Assembly (NCBI RefSeq): GCF_014635985.1
Contig: NZ_BMDT01000001.1
Location: 519,941-583,940 of the forward strand
Origin: Enterococcus alcedinis
Lineage (GTDB): Bacteria; Bacillota; Bacilli; Lactobacillales; Enterococcaceae
DNA length: 64,000 bases
Reading direction: 5' to 3'
In this document: positions 47,046 to 54,470 of the stretch, one piece after another
Numbering within the stretch: position 1 is the stretch's first letter
How the letters are laid out: each line of letters starts with the position of its first letter
The notes under the pieces: model-generated
Told to the model about the DNA's origin: nothing
The model's database searches: none
Seen by the model: only the letters and a program-made list of their open reading frames with translations
Position numbers and translations under genes: made by a program

Positions 47046-47975
47046 TTACATTAAGTCTTGATAGATTTTCCGTAACTTTTGTTTTGTTTGTTGAATTTTT
47101 TGGTAGTCATTTAATCCCTCAAGTGCCTGTTCATCACCAAACATCCCTTTGTACTCTAGACTATAACTTTCAACCCAGTTTGGAACATCTGTAAGTTCGG
47201 GTAAAAAAGGATAGAGTAAGGAAAAGTGCGCTTGTCCTTCCATCGCAATGCCTTCAGCGATTTGTGGATCTTCATTTTCCCAAGATTCTGCAGCTAAGCG
47301 TAAAAACAAGGTCATTTGTGGCGCTTGGTTTAGAGGTATTACTTCTGATAAGTCGACTTCTTGCGACACACCGTCAATTGTTTTGAAAATAAGTTTTTCT
47401 TTAACACCGCAAAAAATCAGTTCCTCTACTACTTTTGGCACTAAGAATGGATTCTGAGCGGTTGGTAAATATTTTTTAACGAAATGAATAAAGCGACTGA
47501 GTGATAATCCTTTTACCCATTTTCTCCATTTTCTACCTAGAATTGGTTGCTGCTCTTGACTCCACTTCGAAAATAATTGTTCTTTGATTTGTAAATCACG
47601 TTCGCCTATAAATTCTTGGGTTGTTTCAAGTTGAATTAAATCCGCTTGTAACTTTTCATTCGGAATTTTTTGTAACAGACGATGAACGAATAAATATTGA
47701 CTATCTAATAGAAGTAAACGAACATACTGCTCAAATAAATCTGCTTGCTCCAGATAATACGTTTCGTATTCTTGTGCATAAAAAATGGCACCCTCAAAAT
47801 CGCCAAGCAAACGATAAATTTCAACTAATTGCCGCACCGTTTCAAAAGAAGGATTGAACGCATAGAGTGCTTCAAAGTCTTTCTTGGCGGATAAATAATC
47901 TTGAGCCACCATTTTTCGCGTACCGCTTGCAAATAGTTGTTTTTCCTTGTCAGGAAATGGAATCATATCGGACAT
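47046..47975 (-). CDS. TPR-repeat protein of unknown function
   Basis: A 309-residue soluble protein. The N-terminal 130 residues are helical pairs with the TPR pattern (AQDYLSAKKDFEALYAFNP, then LVEIYRLLGDFEGAIFYAQEY). The C-terminal half is mixed and contains a charged segment with LGRKWRKWVKGLS. No enzymatic motif is visible, so it is probably an adaptor. It starts 15 bases after the 94-residue gene, with GGGGGAATAATGTCC around its ATG, and the two form a likely two-gene operon. Confidence 0.75.
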   Translation of the reverse strand: MSDMIPFPDKEKQLFASGTRKMVAQDYLSAKKDFEALYAFNPSFETVRQLVEIYRLLGDFEGAIFYAQEYETYYLEQADLFEQYVRLLLLDSQYLFVHRLLQKIPNEKLQADLIQLETTQEFIGERDLQIKEQLFSKWSQEQQPILGRKWRKWVKGLSLSRFIHFVKKYLPTAQNPFLVPKVVEELIFCGVKEKLIFKTIDGVSQEVDLSEVIPLNQAPQMTLFLRLAAESWENEDPQIAEGIAMEGQAHFSLLYPFLPELTDVPNWVESYSLEYKGMFGDEQALEGLNDYQKIQQTKQKLRKIYQDLM

Positions 47976-47990
47976 TATTCCCCCTACTTT

Positions 47991-48275
47991 CTAGTAGTGA
48001 TGTTTCATAACAATAACGGTTTCGACTGGACCCTCGGCTTGATTTTTTTCCGCTTTTTCGAGCAAGCTGTAACCTTCAAATACTTCACCGTTTAATGGAT
48101 CTTCAATTTGAAAGACTTGTGCTTTTTCGACAACAAGACTACCATTATCAATTTCTTGAATGCTATCCCAGCCTGTGTCTAGGAAGATTTTTGTTTCATC
48201 TGTTAGATTTAAGGTTTCCATTTGTTTTAACGCTTCTTTTAGATCACCATAAGTCATTTGTTTTTTATTTTCCAT
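47991..48275 (-). CDS. Small hypothetical protein, 94 residues
   Basis: I do not recognise a function. The protein begins with a helix (TYGDLKEALKQMETLNL), followed by a beta-rich part (TKIFLDTGWDSIQEID, then VEKAQVFQIEDPLNGEVFEGY, then VETVIVMKHHY). The ATG has GGAGCGATGA upstream. It is cotranscribed with the TPR gene 15 bases downstream. Confidence 0.65.
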   Translation of the reverse strand: MENKKQMTYGDLKEALKQMETLNLTDETKIFLDTGWDSIQEIDNGSLVVEKAQVFQIEDPLNGEVFEGYSLLEKAEKNQAEGPVETVIVMKHHY

Positions 48276-48337
48276 TTCATCGCTCCTTCCTAAACTTTTT
48301 CCTCTTTCTATTGTAACGAATTTTTATGAAAAAAACA

Positions 48338-48380
48338 CAAAAAATGTTGAAAATTTAGATTTCTTCTAAACTTTCAACAT
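48338..48380 (-). terminator. Terminator overlapping the 3' end of the Crp/Fnr gene
   Basis: The left arm on the minus strand (48380-48365) lies inside the last codons of the Crp/Fnr gene. It pairs with 48359-48344, whose 5' part spans the stop codon, and is followed by six T at 48343-48338. The hairpin is therefore partly coding. Confidence 0.8.
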
Positions 48381-49014
48381 CTAATAACTCAATTTGATTG
48401 CGATTGACCGTTAAGTAACCTTCATCGCTTAAAAATTTGAACTTACGTGACAAAGTCTCTGGCGTTGTACCTAAAAAAGCGGCTAATTCTTTCTTTTTCA
48501 TCGGCAGCGTTAACTGAAGGCTATTTGATACTTTATACAGGTCAACTAAATAATTGGCTAAACGCTCTTCAATTCGTTCCATGACAAGAAATTGTGATTG
48601 TTGTTCTAAGCTAGTGACTTTGCTTGCTGTCAAGGTCAATAATTTCAAACTTAACTGTGGGAATGAAACGAGTAAATCCTGAAAATCTTGTTTATTAATC
48701 ATACAAATCTCGCTTTTTTGCAAAGCTTCAACAAATAAGTTCTCATTCACAGCACCAAAGATCGTATTTTCTCCCTCATAGCCTCCAGGTTCCACGACAC
48801 GCAGCAACTGCTCTTTACCATTCACCGATAATTGATAGACTTTCATCGCGCCTTTAGCGACAATCGCCAAATGTTCGGGACCCCCGGGCACCATGATTTG
48901 TTCCCCTTTTTCAAACGACTTATGAGTCGCCACTTGATTGACTAACCGTTGATTTTCTAAATCTAGATGATTAAATAAAGGAACGAGTGTCACACATAAA
49001 TGCTCCGCTTTCAT
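48355..49014 (-). CDS. Crp/Fnr-family transcriptional regulator (Flp-like)
   Basis: A 219-residue regulator with an N-terminal cyclic-nucleotide-binding-like beta barrel (about residues 15-125), a dimer helix and a C-terminal winged helix. The recognition helix reads TTPETLSRKFKFL; its E, S and R positions are those by which FNR reads TTGAT half-sites. The four cysteines of an FNR Fe-S cluster are absent; Cys7 and Cys104 could be redox-active, as in lactobacillal Flp. It follows an HMA-domain gene by 16 bases, and a perfect FNR box lies upstream of both, suggesting autoregulation. Confidence 0.85.
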   Translation of the reverse strand: MKAEHLCVTLVPLFNHLDLENQRLVNQVATHKSFEKGEQIMVPGGPEHLAIVAKGAMKVYQLSVNGKEQLLRVVEPGGYEGENTIFGAVNENLFVEALQKSEICMINKQDFQDLLVSFPQLSLKLLTLTASKVTSLEQQSQFLVMERIEERLANYLVDLYKVSNSLQLTLPMKKKELAAFLGTTPETLSRKFKFLSDEGYLTVNRNQIELLDVESLEEI

Positions 49015-49030
49015 TTGTTACACTTCCCGT

Positions 49031-49252
49031 CTATCTTACTTTTGTTGATAATACATCAAAACCAACGGATTCAATAACTTTTGCTACTGCATCAACCGTG
49101 GTTTTTTCCGAATCAATCTCTGCCTTTACTTTACTCGCATTAAAGAGAACTTTCAAGTTTTGTACGCCATCAATATTCCCTACTGCAGTTTCGATTTTTT
49201 GCAAACACGTCGGACAAACCAATTCTTCTAATTGTAAAATAATTTTTTGCAT
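49031..49252 (-). CDS. HMA-domain metal-binding protein
   Basis: A 73-residue ferredoxin-like metal-binding protein with the CxxC motif in LVCPTCLQKIE near residue 13, followed by VGNIDGVQNLKVLFN and the strand that completes the fold. Family members carry copper or other soft metals to P-type ATPases; no such ATPase is encoded in this window. The ATG at 49252 follows GGAGTG. A GTG nine bases upstream overlaps that site and is rejected. It is first in a two-gene unit with the Crp/Fnr regulator. Confidence 0.8.
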   Translation of the reverse strand: MQKIILQLEELVCPTCLQKIETAVGNIDGVQNLKVLFNASKVKAEIDSEKTTVDAVAKVIESVGFDVLSTKVR

Positions 49253-49301
49253 CTTTAACACTCCTCATTCTATTTAAAAGCGTCTCGCTTTATCTAACTT
49301 C

Positions 49302-49342
49302 AGTATAGCTCTTTAAACAAACGTTTCCTTGATAGGTATCAA
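49302..49342 (-). promoter_or_regulatory. FNR-type operator and promoter of the HMA-Crp/Fnr operon
   Basis: TTGATAGGTATCAA (49329-49342) is a perfect TTGAT-N4-ATCAA palindrome. On the minus strand a TATACT box (49307-49302) lies downstream. The expected transcription start is near 49295, which places the palindrome centre at about -41, the position of a class II activator. Confidence 0.75.
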
Positions 49343-49419
49343 GAATTTGTTTTTTCTTTCGCTTTTATGACTAGAATCGGCTACAATAAGAATATCACTT
49401 GTGAAAAGAAGGTTAAAAG

Positions 49420-49605
49420 ATGTCAGTTAAACGTTTTGTTCAATTATTTGTTTTTTATTTACTGTCCATTGTTATCGCCATTCCTTTAACGAATTTTTTC
49501 AATATTGAAGCGACATGGCTTTATTATCTTGTGATTAGTATTATTGGGTTTTTCGTTTTATCCTTGCCACTAACGATTATGACGATTCAAAAATCAAAAA
49601 AATAA
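49420..49605 (+). CDS. Small two-helix membrane protein
   Basis: A 61-residue protein with two membrane helices (about residues 7-24 and 33-54), a short loop NFFNIEATW between them and a basic C-terminus. I cannot assign a family or function. It has an AGAAGG ribosome binding site seven bases before its ATG, a TACAAT box at 49382-49387 and a strong terminator, so it is probably a real gene. Confidence 0.65.
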   Translation: MSVKRFVQLFVFYLLSIVIAIPLTNFFNIEATWLYYLVISIIGFFVLSLPLTIMTIQKSKK

Positions 49606-49610
49606 ACCAT

Positions 49611-49647
49611 AAAACTCGACAACTTTTCTAAGTTGTCGAGTTTTTTT
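49611..49647. terminator. Bidirectional terminator, end of the pilus operon
   Basis: A perfect 15-bp stem (49611-49625 with 49630-49644) with a TTCT loop is flanked by A and T runs. It closes both the small membrane protein gene and the pilus operon. Confidence 0.92.
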
Positions 49648-49648
49648 A

Positions 49649-50797
49649 TTAGCTATGAACTTCATTCAAAGAAAATGTCGGTCTTAAGCGAAATCCTTTT
49701 AACGATTTCCGACTATAGACTTTCGCTGTTTGTCCTTTCTTTTTGATGCCAACTTTTAGGTGCCCTTTCATTCCTGTAAAACGCAACTGATACATCCCGC
49801 CCGGTAAATTATCGAATAAAATCTGACCCTTTCTATCAGGTGCCACCGCAAAAATCTCGCCATTACGCATCAGCGGTTTTGTCCCTCTACGATTGTATAA
49901 AACAACCTTTTGCGGGAGTGGTTGGACGCCTGGCTCTAAGGTCAAGGCTAAATCAAAGCGTTCTTTTTTCAATCGTTCAAAATAAATCAGACGAACGATC
50001 AATCCTAAACTGGTCAATACGAGTAAAATAGTCCCACCTAAAATACTTAGCTGCTTCCATTTTCGGACTTGTTTTCCTTTTACTGCCGCTTTTTTGATTG
50101 CCGGTGTAAAGGGCACACGATGCCCAGTTACAAGCAAACGATGAGAGTTTATCATATAAGGTGTACACGTTACTAACGTCACTAAATCTTGCTCGTCTTG
50201 AATTTTCAACGAAGACGTTTCATGTGGCTCAACGACACGAATGTCATTGACTTCATATGCCAAGGTCTCCCCTAAAACATTTAATAAAAATAAATCCCCA
50301 ACCACTAATTTCGGTAAGTTTGTAAAAAGCTCTCGTTGCGGTAAACCTCGATGACCAGTAATCACAGAATGTGTCCCTTCGCCTCCTACAGGCTGTGACG
50401 TCCCGTTTAAGACTGTCGCACCCGATTCTAACAATCCAGCAGTCGTCGTATCAAACAGAGGGATATCGAGTGCTAATTTAGGGATATTAATCGTTCCTAA
50501 TAAGTGTTGATCGTAGACTTCTTTTGAAACCACTTGGGTTACAGCCTCATTGAATGGATCATCACCAATCATTAAACCTGATTCTTTCAAAGCCTCATTT
50601 TTTTCGAGTAATGCTTTTTGCTGTGCAGCGTATTCAGAAGCCTCTTTCTTTTGAAAACTTTCCATTCGGACTTCGTCAAGGTAACTATTTAAGGCATCAA
50701 TATAAAACGGATAAAACATGATTAAACAGCCAATTAGAAAAATAACAATCATCGCAATTTTTGCAATTAGTGGATTTTTTTTCCGTTTACTTGCCAT
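49649..50797 (-). CDS. srtC: Class C pilin sortase, second copy, with extra C-terminal domain
   Basis: A membrane transpeptidase that polymerises pilins. Residues 12-32 are a membrane helix, and the class C lid motif DPF is at 80-82. Catalytic residues are His149 (VITGHRG), Cys211 (TLVTCTPYMINSHRL) and Arg220. A second membrane helix at about 250-272 is followed by 110 residues, including NLPGGMYQLRF, that look like a Cna-B/transthyretin-type beta domain. This tail is beyond the usual end of class C sortases (about 280-300 residues). The gene overlaps the upstream sortase by 11 bases, with GAGGTG seven bases before the ATG. Confidence 0.93.
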   Translation of the reverse strand: MASKRKKNPLIAKIAMIVIFLIGCLIMFYPFYIDALNSYLDEVRMESFQKKEASEYAAQQKALLEKNEALKESGLMIGDDPFNEAVTQVVSKEVYDQHLLGTINIPKLALDIPLFDTTTAGLLESGATVLNGTSQPVGGEGTHSVITGHRGLPQRELFTNLPKLVVGDLFLLNVLGETLAYEVNDIRVVEPHETSSLKIQDEQDLVTLVTCTPYMINSHRLLVTGHRVPFTPAIKKAAVKGKQVRKWKQLSILGGTILLVLTSLGLIVRLIYFERLKKERFDLALTLEPGVQPLPQKVVLYNRRGTKPLMRNGEIFAVAPDRKGQILFDNLPGGMYQLRFTGMKGHLKVGIKKKGQTAKVYSRKSLKGFRLRPTFSLNEVHS

Positions 50798-52022
50798 CTT
50801 TTTTCACCTCGTTAATCTGATAAGCCTTGATTGGTGTTTTGATTACTTTTCGTTTTAAAAGTGGCATGGTAATCATGAAAATCGAATCTTTCAAAAGCCA
50901 TATTTCGCCTCGAACTTTCAAGCTTTGATCTGCTGATATCGCACGATAGATGCCTCCTGGGACTTGTTTGAACGAAACCAACCCTTTTGTATCACTCCTT
51001 GCTTGAAACGGTTCTCCTAAGGGATTAAGCACCGGTTTGTCACGTTTCCCTACCAATGTAAACACAATATCGGACACTGGCGAACCATTCTCAAAATAGT
51101 AAAATTCAAAATTGTACGTTCCTTTCAAGCTTTGATAATAAACATATTTACGCCACATCCAATAAAAAGTGAGGGCAAAAAAGATTGGAATCAATAACAT
51201 ATAAATTTGGAAACGCCGGCGATGGTATTGTTGTGTTGCCTTTACTTCTGCCTTAATTTCCTCCTCTGGGTACGGTACACGTTTTCCAGTGACTAATAAG
51301 CGATGTGTATTAATCATATAGGGGGTACACGTTAATAGTGTCACCAAGTCTTCGCCATCTTGAATGACTAACGATTCGAACTCGTGTGGTAACACCACAT
51401 CAAACTCAAAAATCTCGTAAGCTAATTTTTCGCCCGCAATATCAACAAAAAACAAGTCGCCCGCTTTTAACTTCTCTAAGTCAGTAAAGAGCTTCTTCTC
51501 AGGAATCGCACTATGTCCCGTAATTACCGAGTGTGTACTGGGTCCCCCGATTGGAAAGGAGGTTCCTTGTAAAATCGTCGCCCCTTTTTCTAACAAAAGA
51601 TTATTTGTTTCGCGAAATAAAGGTAAGCTCACATGAATCGAGGGGATATAAATCGCGCCAACTGTGTATTCTTCAAAATATTCACGTCCCGGTGACTTTT
51701 GATTGCCGATTGCTTCATCAAATGGATCTTCGACTAAACCCATCCCAGGAATATTGTTTAACTTCCCTTGCGCTAAAAGTTCCGCATTCTTAGCCGCAAG
51801 GTCTTCTTTTTGTTTTTGTAGTTGTTCAATGTTTTGTTTTTCCGTCTCAACTTGTAGTGCCGCAAGGTTTTTTTGATCATAATAGTTATTGATCGCATCG
51901 GAAATAAATGGATAAGAAAAAACTGCTGCCCCAGTGACAAATAAAACAAACATCACTACTTTTAAAAGAACATTCATTTGTTCTTTTTTCATTTTCGGTT
52001 TCTTTTCTTTACTTGATGCCAT
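50787..52022 (-). CDS. srtC: Class C pilin sortase, first copy, with extra C-terminal domain
   Basis: A 411-residue sortase. An N-terminal helix (17-37) is followed by a coiled-coil stretch (50-85), the lid DPF (99-101), catalytic His170, Cys232 in TLLTCTPYMINTHRL, and Arg241. A second membrane helix lies at about 271-294. Residues 300-411 form an additional beta-rich domain with the motif QVPGGIYRA, similar to the tail of the other sortase. The two copies may split work between backbone polymerisation and joining of minor pilins. AGGGAG lies seven bases before the ATG. A 123-base interval with a long inverted repeat separates it from the backbone pilin gene. Confidence 0.93.
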   Translation of the reverse strand: MASSKEKKPKMKKEQMNVLLKVVMFVLFVTGAAVFSYPFISDAINNYYDQKNLAALQVETEKQNIEQLQKQKEDLAAKNAELLAQGKLNNIPGMGLVEDPFDEAIGNQKSPGREYFEEYTVGAIYIPSIHVSLPLFRETNNLLLEKGATILQGTSFPIGGPSTHSVITGHSAIPEKKLFTDLEKLKAGDLFFVDIAGEKLAYEIFEFDVVLPHEFESLVIQDGEDLVTLLTCTPYMINTHRLLVTGKRVPYPEEEIKAEVKATQQYHRRRFQIYMLLIPIFFALTFYWMWRKYVYYQSLKGTYNFEFYYFENGSPVSDIVFTLVGKRDKPVLNPLGEPFQARSDTKGLVSFKQVPGGIYRAISADQSLKVRGEIWLLKDSIFMITMPLLKRKVIKTPIKAYQINEVKKDGK

Positions 52023-52040
52023 CTCCTCACTCCCTTTATT

Positions 52041-52128
52041 TGCTTAAAATTTAACGGTGAGATAGATTATCCAATCCAGCCCACCGTTAAATTTTAAGCA
52101 GTTGAAGCACGATTTCTCGCACTTCAAC
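52041..52128 (-). other. Long inverted repeat and hairpin between backbone pilin and sortase genes
   Basis: A perfect 19-bp inverted repeat (52041-52059 with 52082-52100) is directly preceded on the minus strand by a second, imperfect hairpin (GTTGAAG 52101-52107 with CTTCAAC near 52122-52128). No T-run follows the first. It could attenuate or stabilise the mRNA, so that pilin is made in excess over sortase. Confidence 0.65.
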
Positions 52129-52145
52129 TACTCGTTATTCAATTT

Positions 52146-53636
52146 TTAAACTTCTGCGTGTTCTTTTGAACGTTTGAACCAGAAGTATGCTCCAGCCATC
52201 ATCATTGAACCGATGATTAAGAACGCATAGATTCCTGATCCACCAGTTGAAGGAAGAAGTCCTTTAGGTACGTTGTTTACAATTAGACGAAGCTCCTCTG
52301 TTGAGCCATATCCTCCTGCTGCTACTGTAAATTCTACATTATCTGCTAGTAATACGTAGCCATCAGGTGCTGCAGTTTCTTTCAATTCATAGTTACCAAC
52401 TGTTAAACCGGTCACTTTGAATGTACCATCTGCTCCAGCTGTTACGACTGTCGCATCTGCTTCAGTTCCCCAACCATCGAAAGCATATTCACCCAGAGCG
52501 TTTGATGTGAATTTTGCCCATTGGTCGCCTTTTTTAACTTTGAATTCTGCGCCTGCCAACCCTTTGGCTGTGTGCTTATCTTTTTTAATAAATTGTTTAC
52601 CACCAGTAAACACACCTGGAGGAGGCGTAATCGCTACTTCTGTACCGTTATTCACTCGAACACTCGCATTATTTTCAATCACTGTGTCCGGTACAGCATC
52701 TTCAGTTAGAACCATGTCGTAAGTAATGATTAACGTCTTACTTGCCAATGCTCTAACTGCTGCATCGCCCATTGTCAAAGTAACAGTGATATCAGATGTT
52801 GGTGTTGCTGGTGTTACAGTATAAGCCGCAGCTGGTAAAGCTAGACCACCTTCGTCTTTTACCGTGATAGCACTTGGATTTGCTACTGCCATTCCAGCTC
52901 CTGGCGTATCTTTAATAACAAAACTTGTTCTTGTTCCAATATTTGCTGGAATTTGAACAGTCAATTTGTAGCTCAAAATATCACCAATTTGCACGTTGCG
53001 ATACTCGGTACCTCCGATTTCCACTAAATCAAAACTGTCTTTATTAGTCATTTCTTTCTTATTTTCTGCTGTTACGTTCTTCGGATAGACATGAATATCA
53101 GTATTTAGTTCACCATCCGCATCCATCGCTGTATAAATTGGCATTGCTAGGATGAATGGTAAAGCTGTTTGAATAATCGTTGGTGTAGCAGGTGCGGTTG
53201 TTTCAACGAACAAGTACGCCGCATCTTTACCACTTGAAATTAACGGTAAATCTGTAAATACTGTTGTGCCATCAGGATCTGTTGTTAATTGCTCAGTAGC
53301 CACAACCGTAAATCCTGTACCACCACCAGTATAGTCTGCAATAACAGCATTCATTGCTGCTGTTTGATCTCTTCCCGTAAGTGCTGCATGGTACTTATCC
53401 GTTACATCATATACGGTAAATCCTGCTCCAGCTAATGGATCACCACCGAAATCAGGCATTTCTAGACCAGTATTTAACTTTAACTCAGGAAATTCATCTT
53501 TAAAGACACGCTTATGAACAGTGACATTGGCTGTTTCAACTTCAGTTACAGCGGATGCACTTAAACTACCGGCAAACAATGGTAATAACAATAGGACAGC
53601 GGCTACAATCTTCCAAACTTTTTTGATTGAATTCAT
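52146..53636 (-). CDS. Backbone (major) pilin, LPXTG type, EbpC/SpaA-like
   Basis: A 496-residue secreted pilin that forms the shaft. It has a signal peptide (cleavage after about residue 29, SASA), an N-terminal domain, the pilin motif YPKN with its lysine near residue 186, and an E-box in YELKETAAPDGY (416-427). LPSTG (461-465), a membrane helix and a basic tail form the sorting signal. Cna-B-type domains probably carry internal isopeptide bonds. The ATG at 53636 has GGAGG eight bases upstream. It lies 26 bases downstream of the minor pilin gene and shares the segment VHKRVFKDE with it. Confidence 0.92.
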   Translation of the reverse strand: MNSIKKVWKIVAAVLLLLPLFAGSLSASAVTEVETANVTVHKRVFKDEFPELKLNTGLEMPDFGGDPLAGAGFTVYDVTDKYHAALTGRDQTAAMNAVIADYTGGGTGFTVVATEQLTTDPDGTTVFTDLPLISSGKDAAYLFVETTAPATPTIIQTALPFILAMPIYTAMDADGELNTDIHVYPKNVTAENKKEMTNKDSFDLVEIGGTEYRNVQIGDILSYKLTVQIPANIGTRTSFVIKDTPGAGMAVANPSAITVKDEGGLALPAAAYTVTPATPTSDITVTLTMGDAAVRALASKTLIITYDMVLTEDAVPDTVIENNASVRVNNGTEVAITPPPGVFTGGKQFIKKDKHTAKGLAGAEFKVKKGDQWAKFTSNALGEYAFDGWGTEADATVVTAGADGTFKVTGLTVGNYELKETAAPDGYVLLADNVEFTVAAGGYGSTEELRLIVNNVPKGLLPSTGGSGIYAFLIIGSMMMAGAYFWFKRSKEHAEV

Positions 53637-53662
53637 TTTCTCTTCCTCCCATATTTCTTTTT

Positions 53663-54469
53663 TTAATGCGTTTTTTTGTTGGAATTTCTTTTGAACCAAA
53701 TAATACTAATCGTCCCGACAATGACGAGTCCGAATAGACCAATCATCGATTTTGCTTCACCTGTTTGCGGTAAGCGACCGGTTGGCTTAGGTGTAACGGG
53801 CGTTACCGGTGTTGTTGTCGGAGGCGGGGTTTTCCCACCAGTTTGTGGCAAGCGACTACGTAGGATTGATTTTGGATACAAGTGAACGGTTGATAAGAAT
53901 GCTTCTTCACCGTTTGTGTCTGGATTGGCTACTGGAAAACTAATTAACATAGGTGCTGCAATGGAACGAATCGTTGTATTCGCTGGGAGTCCCGCTTTTT
54001 CAAGAATAATCAACATTGTTTGATCTGTTAAATTCTCGATACTAATCGTTGCAATCCCAACTTCTCCATCAAGTGTTCCTGTGGTTACTTCACCTAGTTT
54101 ATTTCCTTCCGTTAATTCTGCTCTTAAAGAATCTAAATCTGCATCTAAAACGGCTTGTTCAATCTCTTCATCCGAATAATCAGCCTGTAATCGAGTAATG
54201 TACTCTGTTGCATCATATACTTCAAAGACAGCACCGTTTAATCCAAACGTTTTTTGTGGATTTGCTAAATCATCGCTTTTATCTAGCTCAACACCGTTAT
54301 TCACTCGAAGTTCGGCTTCTGCGTTAGAGTCAAGAAACACACGCTTATGAATCACGATTGTAGTTGCTTCAGTTGGTACCTCTTCTGCCCGAACAGTCGT
54401 TCCTAATAAACCTAGAGGCAATGCGAGAAAGAACAATGCGATATAAATTAAAATTTTCCCTCGTTTCAT
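53663..54469 (-). CDS. Minor/basal pilin with two LPQTG motifs, EbpB-like
   Basis: A 268-residue secreted protein with a signal peptide (about residues 1-28) and one pilin-like domain that starts like the backbone pilin (IVIHKRVFLDS). YPK lies at 198-200, followed by LPQTG at 207-211, a Pro/Thr-rich linker, a second LPQTG at 233-237, a membrane helix and a basic tail. Only the second LPQTG has a proper sorting signal after it. It is probably the basal subunit that anchors the pilus to the wall. The ATG lies one base after the tip adhesin stop, with AAGGGGG nine bases upstream. Confidence 0.88.
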   Translation of the reverse strand: MKRGKILIYIALFFLALPLGLLGTTVRAEEVPTEATTIVIHKRVFLDSNAEAELRVNNGVELDKSDDLANPQKTFGLNGAVFEVYDATEYITRLQADYSDEEIEQAVLDADLDSLRAELTEGNKLGEVTTGTLDGEVGIATISIENLTDQTMLIILEKAGLPANTTIRSIAAPMLISFPVANPDTNGEEAFLSTVHLYPKSILRSRLPQTGGKTPPPTTTPVTPVTPKPTGRLPQTGEAKSMIGLFGLVIVGTISIIWFKRNSNKKTH

Positions 54470-54470
54470 C

